Origin: Heterodera schachtii
Lineage: Eukaryota; Nematoda; Chromadorea; Rhabditida; Heteroderidae
DNA length: 64,000 nucleotides
NCBI GenBank assembly: GCA_023374025.1
Contig: SIJG01000019.1
Span: 803,889 to 867,888 of the forward strand
Reading direction: 5' to 3'
How positions within the stretch are numbered: the stretch's first letter is position 1; each line of letters opens with the position of its first letter. The position numbers were made by a program, and so were the translations under genes. Of this stretch, positions 23,741-35,690 are shown one piece after another. The notes under the pieces are model-generated. The model did no database searches and had not been told where the DNA came from. It saw only the letters and a program-made list of their open reading frames with translations.

Positions 23741-26700
23741 CTTTTAAAAATATTATGGAGCTGATTATTTTTTTTCATTTTCTCATTTTAATTTAAAAAT
23801 TATAATACTAGGTATTTTAAAATACCTTAACAAGGTTCTATTGATAATTTATTCATTTCTTTTTATTTGCTTTAAAATATATTTTCTCGACTTTTTTCTT
23901 TATATTAATTAAAATTACCCAATCTTTAAAAAGGGTTAATAATTTGTTAGTGTTTATTTTAAAAAAAACTTTCGTCCTCGCTAGATGGTTTGCAGATGAC
24001 CGCGCACGAATCCATATGATTTTTGATGTTGAGCTCCATAACATATTTTTATAAATAATATAAATTTTAAATAGTTTTACCTTGAAATTTAAAATCCCAA
24101 CTTACTAATATCTAACGCTGGAAAAGAGAAAAATACATCATTGAAGATTAATTATATGAATAAATTATAGAGCTAATTAATTAAACAAACATTGATTAAT
24201 GATATGGATAAACAAAAAATGGATTTTTAAAAAAAAATATTATGTAAGAGTTTTTAAATGAATTTCTTCATTAAAAACACGTATTTATCCTTCGCTTCTA
24301 CAAATTATTAACGAAGACTTGTTTAGATTTTCTCTCCAATTGTGGGCGTAAAAATGCATTTACGATTGGGATTTTTTGGTACAAATAAGCACAAAACCCA
24401 AAAAAAGGACGTAAATAGGCCTTAGAATCACATTTTACTTAATTTTTTGATATACTTTTGTTGAAAAAATATATTTTAGGGGGTAAATTTTCAAACAAAA
24501 TTTCATTTGAATTCTTCATAAGAAATATAAGTTTCTGAAAAATGCAATTAAAATTAATATTTGCTCACATAATTATGTTTAATTTTACGTTAATTTTCTT
24601 CTTTTTTTAATTTTTTCGTGTTTATCTACTTGCTATTCGTTCTTGTCCATGGCATAAGCTATTCCAAGGAAACATAATTATTCTTATTTAATTCAGGGAT
24701 AAAAAATATAAACTATTTTTTTTAATTTTCCATTTTATTATAATCATTTATTATTTTTGTTTTTTAAATAAAAATGCTATTGAGCCGATTATTTTTAAGT
24801 AATATTGTCAATATTTTTTCCTGTGATTTTATACTGCTAGTATCAGAATGTTTTGCATATTCTTTTCTTGCAGATAACAATGTATCCCGTTTCATGGGTG
24901 CTTTTACCCCTATGACATAACTATATCTAAAATATATATTAATTGGTCAAAGAAACTTTCATTTTTGTTTTATTGATTCTCATTTTTTGATAATACTAGG
25001 TTATTCAAATATTAAATATGCTTTTGCGTCGATTATTTTTAAGCAATCGTCACGAAATTTTATTAAAATTGCTACATGCTGCACTTTTTTATGGTTATAT
25101 TCTCTATTTATGTATTTCCATGCATTTAATTTTGAGTTTTAATTTGTTCTTTTGCTTAAACAATGCATTTATTTATCATTTTTTATTTACATTCAAATTT
25201 TAAGGAGTGACTTTTTTTTATTTATGAAGGTAATTTTTATTTCCTTTAATATCGTTGGTTTTTATTTGTAATTTCAATTGTTAATATTTTATTTTTTTTA
25301 AATAAAGTTTTAGAAATACATTTAAACAACATACTTTTTTTCTTATTTAGGCATTGGTTTTTCGCTTAATTTTATTTAAATTCATGTTAAATAAAATTAT
25401 TTTTTGCTTTTCTACTTAGACAAGAGACAGCTAAAATTTTAAAATTCCTTTTATCTTATGTGTTCTATATTTTTGCTTGGTCTATTTCTGTGTGATTCGA
25501 TTTTATTTTCAATGTTCTTATGTTTTTAAAGTTTTGCTAAAATTTTTAAAAGTTATCTTATTCTTTCGTAGTGGTCATTTTTTTTTTTGCTTGGTGAAAC
25601 AAAATTCGTCAAAAATTATTACAAAATATATTTACCAAACCCCGAAATATGTGCGATATGTTTTAATGTGCCAAAACATGTATTTTTACGCCACATTCGT
25701 AACATTTGATCATTTTCTGCTTAGTAAGCATTGTTTACATTATTAATTTTGGTCCGCCTATGAAATTTTGCCGTTTTTAAACCCTTGCAAATTCACCATT
25801 TTTATCGTTCGTAATAAATTGGTTCGATCAAAATTCACTAATAAATTGTGAAAATAAATTGAAGTAAAATCCAATAAAATAAATTTAATTTAAATAAATT
25901 AAATAAATTGAAGTAATTCTTATTGACTACCTGAAAAGGGAGTCAATAATCGCTCTAAATCAAAAATTGTTCGGAGAAAAGTTATTTTTGGGCTTCTATC
26001 GCCATATCTAAGCCGCAGAAAAAATATGTAAAAACATAAAAATCCCAATTTACTCATAATTGATGCGAAAGCTCAGCACCGAAATTTTAATTCAATCTTT
26101 TTTCTTAATAATTCAGAATATTATTTTCTTTTAGATCCAAAATTTTAATTCCAATTTTTCTTAATTACCCAAGAATTTTACTTCTTAAAAAAGTGCCACA
26201 GGGTCTTTACATCAATGATCCCTTAATTTTTGGCACAATAGCAAATGTAATCGCAATATTTCGAATTAGCATTATTGCCAAAAAATAGGCCATTTATAGT
26301 TAAAATCTTTTGTTTCATTAGGTAATTTTTTAGCGGATTCAATTTTTAATTGATTTCACGTTGTCTCCTCTTTGTCAGCATTATTTTCATGCCTTTTCAA
26401 GGTTGTTCTTCTGGGCAACATTCATTTTTCACGATTTGACGATGGTCTTTCTTTTTATATTAGTTTACAATTTTTTATTTAAAGAATATTTTACTTATTT
26501 TACCACTTTGTTTTACCTTATTAATCTATGCAAATATTCGTTATTAGTTACATATGCAACTTTGGCTCTGCGTTTTCTTTTACATTCTGTTACCATTCTT
26601 CTTTACAAATATATGAATTTTTCACATGTTTTATTTTAATAATAAATCCAATATATTTTTGTGATAGTCTTAAATTCCATTTTTTAAGTTTTAACTCTAA

Positions 26701-27529
26701 GCTTATTCATTTATTAATGCAAAAGTACTAAATTTATTTCAAGCCTCTCATTCACGACAAGGACGTTCTTGTTTCTCGTCGCGTTATAGCCCAATAAACA
26801 GGATTTAAATTATGTTCTCTTTGTTTCGTGTCCCTGAAAAATTGTCTTTTCCTTCCAGTTCACATAAATTGATATTAGAAAATTAATTTCTTGTCTTGTA
26901 TTTAATCAAATTTCAAAATTAATACTTATTTTGTTATTCATAATATTTCTTTTATTTTATGTACACATATTTCATTTGTATTTGACAAAAAATTATCTTT
27001 ATTTTCTCTACTAACAAATAATTACTCGCTATTTCATTTACTTTCGAATTGGTATTTTATTTTTATTTTAATCATTACTTTACTATTATTCATTTATTTA
27101 TGAAATTTAAGCGATAAATCACTTTTTTGATTTAATTTACTTATTAGCCATATTTTATTTAAAAACATTTTCATTTTCCTTAAAAATTACCGATCACTTT
27201 TACTTTTTTCAAGAAATGATTTATTTAAATAATCAGGGATGTTTGGTTTACCCTTTTAATTTTAGAATGATTATTTTATTTGGCATTTTATTGTTAATTT
27301 TGAATCGGTGCTTTTGTTCTTAATTTTGTTTGATTTTAGCTTTTTGATTATGCAATAAATTATACTTTATTGTTGATTCTGTCATTAATCAGCATATCAA
27401 CAGAGGAATTGTCACATTTTAATTTAGGCCCTTTTAATAATTATTTGGTTAATTATTAAATTCTTGAAAATTTTGTTCGTTAACCACCAATTTTAATTAC
27501 TCTTTGATAAATTATATTGAAAATATCAT

Positions 27530-27780
27530 AATTTATTTATATTTCAGATTTATAAAAAGTTTGGCTTGTGCATTTTGTTTTAAATTTTTTATTAGCTCTT
27601 GGTCAAAATTATTTTTAGAATAATTTCTGAAAAATAATAAATCAAACTGTTCTACCAAATTTTAATTATTTTAACTTTAATGATCCATTATGATAAATAA
27701 TTTAATTCATATACATATATATGTTTCAAAAATTAATTTATTCTTGGTATTTTATATATTCCAATTTAATGTAATTTGGT
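27530..27780 (+). repeat. Diverged long repeat shared with 36.2 kb
   Basis: Matches 36,150-36,360 in order: 'tttataaaa', 'gcttgtgcattttt', 'attag.ct', 'gataaataat', 'tcttggtattttat' and 'aatttaat'. The copies differ by many substitutions and indels. Non-coding. Confidence 0.65.
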
Positions 27781-30284
27781 ATTTATTATAAAAATATATT
27801 TTATCTTATTATTAATAATGTTCCTAACTTTCACTCTGTGATTTTATAGTATATTCACAAACCAAGGGAGGTAAATCATTCAAATAATATATTTTAATTT
27901 TATCTGCATGTGATGGATTTTTGGTCTCAAGAAATTTACAGAATCCTTTTCTGATTAAAAATGGAATATATTTTTTCCTTATTTAATATGCGAAAAAGTA
28001 AACAACAACATTATTTATTTGTTGTTTAATTCTTTAATTATTAAATTTTGATATATTTTATTTTGATAAATGGAACTTCAGCTTTTATTCGTAAAAATTT
28101 ATTTTTTAATTGAATTTTGTTATTCTTTTATGAATCAAATCTTTAAAGAATTAATAGTTGTTTCGGTCAATTTGGTGTATTTTATTAATATAAAAAACAT
28201 CTAGTTAAAATTTGCATTGAATTTGAATGTGAGTTTTCAAAAGATTTATTTAAATCTGTTAAAATTTTCTTTTTTAAAAATAAATAAAACAAATATTTGT
28301 TTTCTATAGAAGGAATTTAATTTATTATTTAAATTTAAGTTATTTTATAAATTATAATATTGCTTCTATTCACTAGAATTCCTTAAATAATTTTTGAACA
28401 TGGCATTGAATTAACATTTTTGTTAAATCCAATTTTGTTAATCTGCCTAATTTTGAGTTTTCGTCTTCTTGTCTTTCCCCGTTCGTTCAGCATGATCATA
28501 AGTACGAGTCACAGTAATTTAAATTTCATTTAAGTTTTTCTTATTTATATCCAAATTAATTTTTGTCAACTGAATATTTTATCAAGTTTTTTCTAGATTT
28601 TTTAAATGATTCGTATCGTCAATTAATTCTTCTGATAATGTCATTTGTTATTTTCCTACATGTTAGTTTCTTTAAAGCTCCATGGAAATTAGATTATTTT
28701 TTATTTTATTGGAAATTTAATTTTTAAATTCAAATCAATTTTTTCAGATATCCAACATACCATAATTTATTACACAAATAGCAATTAAATTTTCTAGAAT
28801 TTATTTAAAAATATTCCATTTATGTAATCATTAATTACTTCATTATTTTCAAATGAATTGTTTAATAATCTTGTTCTGGGCTTGGTGACACATATTACTT
28901 TATTTATAACAAATCTCATCGATGGAAAAACCGTCTTTCTTCATTTATATTTTTTCGTTATGATAAAAAAATTGTTAAATTATGTCTTCTGTATAATTGT
29001 TATCCAAAACTTTTTACAATTTAATATTTATTTTGGCAAAACCACCACACCATCAGCTTAGCTATACTCTTTTAATTTTAATAATCTCTATTTTTATTAT
29101 TATTTTTAGTTTATTATAATTTGCTTTGATTATTTTTAAAATAGATTTATTTAATTTTACTTTAAATACATAACTAAATGTTTTTTATTCCTAAATAATT
29201 GGTTATCGTTTTTAATAAGTGAAAATTATGTACCATTTTTAAAATTTTCTTGTCTATCGATTTTATTTTTGCATAATCTTTTCTATTTTTTTATTTAGTA
29301 TTAATTATTTAACAATTCGATGACACCTACATAAAATCAGAATTTCTTTTTGCTTATAATAAATATGTTGAAGGCCAATTCATTGCAATTTTAATATATC
29401 CTCCGCCCTGTCTTATAATTTTTTATTTAAATTGTAATAATAGGATAAAGGTATGCATAACATATAACGGCAAAAAGAAGAAATCAAACAAAAAATATCT
29501 TTTTGCATCATTAAGATGCAAATTATAGATTAATTAAATTTTTTATCACGACACGCATATAGAAAAAATAATCAAAAAAAATTAAAACAAAAATAGTTAA
29601 ATCTCATATTCAATTAGGTAAATAATTCAAAATCAAATAAAAGTTTTATTGAAGGTGTATAAGGTAAAAGCAAATAATAGAAACCAAAATAATAATTTTT
29701 TAAATAAATCAAACATCGTGAATTTATTTTAGCAATTCACAAAATTACAAATAACTTCATGTTTTAAAATTTTACAAATTAAAAATAACATAATAAAAAC
29801 ACTAATGATTAAACAATCTTATTTGTTGTGAAAATGTATTGGTAAAAATTTGAAAGAACATTTTTGTGCAAAAAATAAAAAAATTCGTTTATAATATCAA
29901 AAAGCTTCAAGCCTCTGTAATTGAGCCGCAATCCAAATTATTTGTCAAAATAGATTTAAAATAGAAAGAAAAATTAAAAATAATTTTTGTATTTTAAAAA
30001 TTACTCTTAAATAAAAAAAATGTCTAATTGATGCATCCTTTTTTTGCCCTCGATTCAATCAACATTTTAATGAGTTAGTTTTAGGGTACGAAAGGGCTTA
30101 AAAACGCAAAAAATCTTTTTTTATTTTCAAAATTCTTAAAAGTTATGATGAGAACTATTGCCCAGTTCTGCCCATACATCGAACAAGCCGTCTCCAAAGC
30201 AAGTTTCAATGCAAAACATTTAACTATAATCGATTAATTGTAAGCTCTGAGACAAGCTTTAAGAAAGATTGGGTTTGGCACACA

Positions 30285-30445
30285 CCCCTGCCATAGGATT
30301 GGGATTGTGGGAAAAATGTCCGGGGCGGCAACTTCAAAGAGCTGCACCCCTCCCATAGGCTTGGGATTGTGCGGGAAAATGTCCGGGGCGGCAACTTCAA
30401 AGAGCTGCACCCCTCCCATAGGCTTGGGATTGTGCGGGAAACACC
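30285..30445. repeat. GC-rich minisatellite, ~62-bp period, about 2.4 copies
   Basis: The phrase 'ccata', 'ggcttgggattgtgcggg', 'aaaatgtccggggcggcaac', 'ttcaaagagctgcacccctc' repeats with a period of about 62-63 bp, starting near 30,291, 30,354 and 30,416. It is followed by two tandem 'cccgcgaga' words. The small frames across it simply translate the repeat. It stands out sharply from its AT-rich surroundings. Confidence 0.85.
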
Positions 30446-31069
30446 CGCGAGAAACCCGCGAGGTTTAGGGGCTATATACTACTGGTGTCAACTGTTATTA
30501 CCATTGGATATACCATTAAAGAGGACAGTTTCGCATGTAAAAAATTGCTAACTTAAACACAGACAAAATTTTTATAAATTGAGATGAATTATTAAATATA
30601 TTTAAGTGAATTAGAAAACATGACTGAACAACTAACTTCGCACTATTCAACACTACAATCCAGTACAGAGACAATGAAAATGGATAGACAACAATATTTT
30701 AAAAAATAGAACATTAATTTTCACTTATTAAAACGATAACCAATTATTTAGGAATAAAAAAAATTGACTTAAAAATATTTAAAGTTAAAGTAAACTACGA
30801 AATTCCGAAGATCTTACACTGACCGCCCTTTTGGGCAGCCCCGTCCCAGCAATTTAGATAGAGTAATATCATTAAAAAAGACAGTTCGAGTATTAAATTT
30901 TTTAAACACCAAAATTAATTTACGCTATTAATATTTTAATAATAAAATAATAGCACCAAAGTTTCTATGAATGATCGAAAATAAATTTTATATAGAGTAA
31001 TGTCATTTTAAAAACCAATGTTGGTTGAGTATTAAATTGTTATTTATTGGTAAATGAATAATTGTCTAG

Positions 31070-32054
31070 CGTAAATGTTCTAATTATCACCCTGTCTCCA
31101 ATTATCCCACCCCCCCTTTCTGAGGAGGTTGAAAAATAAAGTCCCGCCTCCATTTATCCCCACGGGGGATAAATAGAATTTTTAATTTTTTCGAAAAAAA
31201 TTTTATAAAACAAAAATTGCGTATTTCTACTATTTTAATTTGTGTAACTCTCTTTCAAAACCGAGTTCTCAGTTTTTCTGAATATCTTTTTTTCTCTAAT
31301 TTTCTCTCCTTTTGGCGTACTATCTAATATTTTCATTATTAGGAAAAATAACTTTACTTCATCCTGTTCAACTTTTGTTAAAACCCCACCAAATTTTGCA
31401 TGTCGATAGAGAAAAAAATTACGAACAAAATTTGGGTATAATGAAAATTATTTGAAGCCCAGAATTATTTATAATTGCAGATTTTGCTTACGAAGCCTCA
31501 TATCTTTTTTCTAACTCATCCAATTGCTTAGAAAAAGCTACTCCTTATCAAGAGCTTTCGAATGATTCTAACATTTTCCAATTTAGTTGGCAAAAACTTT
31601 AAAAATAATTTTCAAAAATGGTCATTTTTTTATTTTTTGGAAATAAAAAAATTCATGTTGCACAACGGACTCGAACCTCCGCCCTTTTTCCCTTTACTAT
31701 TATACAAAAACCACTTCGCCAAACATGCAAATCTTTTTTGGTACAGGAACTCATTTCTGGGATGGTGTGTTAACAAGCTCTATTAGCTTAGAAAAGAACA
31801 AAAAGATTTTTTGGCTTTAAAAGGTTATTAAGAAAAAATTCAGAAATTCTTTAACAAAAATGTAATAAAAATATTTTTTTTAACGCGATGACATTTTTGG
31901 CGACATGTTCAAAAAAATTTCAAAAATTTTTCACTAATAAATCGGTCGAAAAATAATCCCCTTGTCTCCATTTATCCCCCCGTATCTAATAATCACCCCT
32001 TTTCTGAGGAGGTTTAAAAATAATCCCTCCGGGGTGATAATTAGAGCATTTACG
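31070..32054. mobile_element. 985-bp inverted-repeat element carrying a tRNA-like module
   Basis: The left end 'cgtaaatgttctaattatca' (from 31,070) is answered at the right by 'gataattagagcatttacg' (to 32,054). Both arms continue with related blocks: 'ccctgtctcc', 'ctgaggaggtt' and 'ccatttatccccc'. Arms are roughly 90-110 bp. No convincing target duplication flanks it. No transposase is present; the 74-codon frame inside is not recognisable. A minus-strand tRNA-like sequence occupies 31,655-31,728. Confidence 0.65.
31655..31728 (-). other. tRNA-like module inside the 31-kb inverted-repeat element
   Basis: Minus strand: A-box-like 'tggcgaagtgg' (31,721-31,711), then a B-box-like 'ggttcgagtcc' (31,677-31,667), the exact consensus for an eight-to-eleven-base B box. 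Spacing is about 33 bp. T-stem pairing is incomplete (two G-C pairs, then wobble and mismatch), so a functional tRNA is unlikely; a polymerase III-competent tRNA-derived insert is possible. Confidence 0.6.
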
Positions 32055-33660
32055 GTATTTGACGGATGAGATAAAAATAAAAAACATGAAAAAAGAAAAA
32101 CAAAGATTAAATAATAGTTGAGCAATTAAACAAGGACTGGTCCGATTGCATCACATTTTTGAAACTTATCGAAATTTTTTGAAATTTGCAAGCAAGTAAA
32201 GTTTTCTAAGAACTATCGAGTTATCAAGAAAATAAAAAATATATAAATAATTTTTATTTAAAAATTTTTCATTTTGAAATAAAACAATAAAATGCTGTGA
32301 TAAATTATTATAATTTTCGTGGCTTTTGGTCAAATTGGAAATTATTTAAGGGTTCATGGAATCGGTTTTACAGCGTCACCAGATGAAAATAATAATATCT
32401 ATTTTAACATTATTTGGTAACAAATTTTGTAGTAAAATATATATTTTGATTTGTCTGGCTTTGATAGATGAAACTAAACAACAATATGAAATTTTTTTTA
32501 ATTGTTTGTTTATTTACTAAATACTTAAAAAATATAATGGAATTGAAAAATTACGAAAATATTCATCGATAATTCAAAATAATAGAAAAGAAAAACATAA
32601 TTTTATTTATAAACTAGATATTCAAACAAAAATAGAGAGAATTACATCGCTCGATTCCAAGATTTAATTAAAAAAAATTTTATTTGACAAAATTGAATAA
32701 AACAAGCTTTTTTGTCGAGTTCCATTATTTCTTGTGTATATTAACCATGAGACAAAAAAATTAAATACCAATAAAAATGAAAAAATAAAAAAAGATTTTT
32801 CGTTCTGTTGTCCATGTGTTCCAATCGCAATTTTTTAATTAAAAGCAAGAAGGTAAATTAATTATTTAATATTTGAGCAATGCCAATAAAAGATACAGAA
32901 TAGAAAATTTAAACAATTTGAACTGTATAAAAAATTTAAATAATATTTTAACTAATAATAATTGATAGAATAAAGAAGTTCAAAATTTTATTATTATTTT
33001 TTAGTCTATAACAAAAATAGAAAACAATAACAATGTCATTATTTATAGATAAAAAAGATGAGGAAACGCCCGATTTTTTAAGAAACTATTTAGAGGATTA
33101 AAAAAATTTTGAAAAAAAATATTAGAACCTTGCAAATTACAACAAATGATAATCATAACAAAATTTTTGTTATAATTTGCTTTAATTATAACTAAGAAAT
33201 AATAAAAAAACTAAGCAAATGAATTTAAGAAAAATTAATATTAAATAATAATTTACTTAATCTCGAAACAGAAATGAAATAGCGAACTTACTTAACAAGT
33301 CATTAGAAAAGCTAAAAGTTAAATATAAGTTATTTGTAACAAAAATTATAAAATATTTTTCATTACATGAAAAAATTAAATCTCTTGGGATTTTTTTCTT
33401 TTGCTCGCCTGAAAATGGGAGGGAGTTTTGTCGATTATTTGCAAGAAAATAATTACGTTTTATAATTTATATTAAAAAAGTGAATATAATATATAATCAA
33501 TCCATTATACTAATAAATAATCATAAAAATAAAAGAAACTATATAAAAAGACGGTTTTCAAATAAAAGAGGAAGTCATAAAAAATTTAAAACCCTGCAAT
33601 TAAATAAAGATTACCTTTATTATGGTGATATAGCCGTGCCTAACATTCGGCACGTAAATT

Positions 33661-35054
33661 AGCACTATTTATAAAAATCTATCCTACGTTCGGGCTACTT
33701 TGTCTAAACTATGGTAACAAAACCTACCTATTATTTAATTTTTTATATGCTACTATATTTCGACTTTTTAAATATATGTAGAAATTATTTTTATTATAAT
33801 GCATAATAATAAATAATTATTTTTTATCTAATTTTATTTTGCACTTTTTTATTAAATATTATTTTCTATACCTCATAATGTTAGGTCAACTCCTTTTACA
33901 ACATTATTTCATTTTTTTATTAAAAATTGCAATTCTATAGAATTTTCTTGAATGATTTTTCTTGCTAGTGCGTGCCCACATTCGTGGTTTGCGATACGTT
34001 GCGTTCCTTCGCTTTTATGAATTTGATTTTTTGTATTTATTATTTAATAAATTATTTGCGGCGTGGAATTGTTAATTGCTTTCTGATTCTTTAACATTAG
34101 ATTCATTAGTTCACGGTTAGCCAAGTTTCGGATAACCAACCATAAGAATATTAGGCTTTTCAAAAACTTAAAATTTTATAATGTTTAGCTTTTCTTTAAA
34201 AATTTAATCATTTTGATTTATTAAATTAATTTAAATTAAATTGTTTTAAACATTATTTCTCATGGCTTTTTTCAAAAGAAAACCCCTTTTGATGGTTTTT
34301 ATATAACGATAATTTAATATTGCTCAATGCAAGAATGTCATTGTCGTACTTGCTTTAAAAATAATATGTATTCAACAATTGTAATGAGATAACATATAAA
34401 TATTTGACTTTAGCATATTCTTATAGTAATTTTGTGAATTTTTTTAAATTTTGATTATATTTTTTACAAACTTTTGTGTTTATTAGTTGTGTTTTTTCCA
34501 TTAAATTATTTTAGCAAAATTATTTCAGCTTTCTTATTAAGAAGAGAATTAATTATTAGCAAAAGTTAGTTATTTGTTTTGCATTATCAAAATTTTATTA
34601 GCCGAAAATATTTTAAGAATTTTTTTCCACTCTTTGCGTTTCCCAAAAAGGCAATATACCTGTATATCATGAATAGATTTTAATTTATATATGTTATTAG
34701 AATAATTATAATATTTTTTTAAAAAGTATTTTGTATTTGAATTTGTTGTATTTTTTATTTAATGTAAACGTTTAATTTTTTGTTTATTCACTTTTTATTT
34801 TTTGTTTATTCTTATTATTTTATGAAATTTATTTTTTTAATAAATAAAACATGCTATTGCCTCCATTATTTCAGTTTTTTCGATATTTTAAATTTTAAAT
34901 CCTGTATTTTTGTTCTGTTAGAATAAGAATGTTGCGAATCCTTTTATATTTTTTTACTGCAACGATGGCATGTCCTATCTCTGGGCAGCTAAGTCCTAGT
35001 TGTTTTTATATTTATACAAATTTAATTTTATATTTTTTGTGCTATTCAGAATGC
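33661..35054. other. T-rich repetitive DNA, no gene seen
   Basis: The plus strand is T-rich again. The segment 34,850-34,970 is a diverged relative of 24,770-24,900 ('atgctattg', 'ccgattattt', 'tcctgt', 'gaatgttg'). No gene recognised. Confidence 0.5.
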
Positions 35055-35679
35055 GTGCTGGCGCGTTTCTTAAACCCGCCAAAATGGATTTGCGCGTTTC
35101 TTAAATCCGCCAATGGGTTTGAAAACAAAAATGGGTAAGACAAATAAATTCATAACTTGGCTTAAATTCAATCAAATTAATATTTCATGATACTTTTCAA
35201 TAGCTCTAGGTGTTCTCTACCAGAATATAATTTTCTAAAATTTTTTACTTAAGTATAAAAAAAAGTTATGTCATAAAATTTCAAAAAATCTTAAATCAGA
35301 ATTTTTTGCCCAGAACATTTTTGAAACTCAATGAAATTTTCTGAAATTTTAGAGATAAATAGAGAATTCTTAGGGCTATCGAATATATAAAATAATTTTG
35401 CGACAATTGCATTTTAAACACTTAAATTTTAAATGTTTGTAATTATATATGCATGACAATTGCAAAAAATATAGCATGTTCAATGCTTTATAACTATTTT
35501 TATACTTAAGGAAAAATTTCTGAAAATTTATATTATGAAAGAGAACAATTAAAGCTATTGAATGATACCACTAAATATTAATTTGGTGGAATTCGAGCCA
35601 AGCTATGAATTTATATATATTACCCATTTTTTGTTTCAAACCCATTGGCGGATTTAAGAAACGCGCTGGCGGATTTAAG
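35055..35679. mobile_element. 625-bp foldback element with 'gcgcgtttcttaaatccgcc' ends
   Basis: The left arm has two tandem 'gcgcgtttcttaaa.ccgcc' blocks, then 'aatgggtttgaaaacaaaaa', 'tgggtaa' and 'aaattcataacttggct'. The right arm carries the reverse complement of all of these. The complementarity continues inward ('caaattaatattt', 'caatagct', 'tgttctct', 'cttaagtataaaaa') so the arms are about 300 bp and nearly meet near 35,370. Possible 11-bp target duplications with one mismatch flank it: 'attcagaatgc' (35,044-35,054) and 'attcggaatgc' (35,680-35,690). No coding capacity. Confidence 0.8.
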
Positions 35680-35690
35680 ATTCGGAATGC

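Larger units (their letters stand above)
22590..29450. other. T-rich repetitive DNA, no gene seen
   Basis: The plus strand is visibly T-rich over T/A. The longest frames (up to 105 codons, 22,897-23,214) are phenylalanine/leucine/tyrosine-rich low-complexity translations with no recognisable domains. Several segments have diverged same-orientation copies at 34-43 kb: 23,270-23,740 resembles 36,360-36,500 and 36,930-37,410; 24,770-24,900 resembles 34,850-34,970; 27,530-27,780 resembles 36,150-36,360; 28,320-28,420 resembles 42,400-42,490. I read it as old, eroded repeat sequence. Confidence 0.6.
29451..33660. other. A-rich block with reversed strand bias
   Basis: For about 4.2 kb the plus strand switches from T-rich to A-rich, and it switches back near 33,660. 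One sequence pair across the left edge is inverted: 29,152-29,231 against 30,713-30,795, around 'cctaaataattggttatcgt' and 'aataagtgaaaatta'. This fits an inverted or foldback copy of the neighbouring T-rich repeats. No protein-coding gene was recognised. The block also holds a minisatellite (30,285) and a tRNA-like-bearing element (31,070). Confidence 0.6.

Noticed and set aside
31655..31728. Functional tRNA gene
   Set aside because: The B box is perfect but the T stem and acceptor stem do not pair; same for the modules at 52.6, 53.0 and 55.1 kb.
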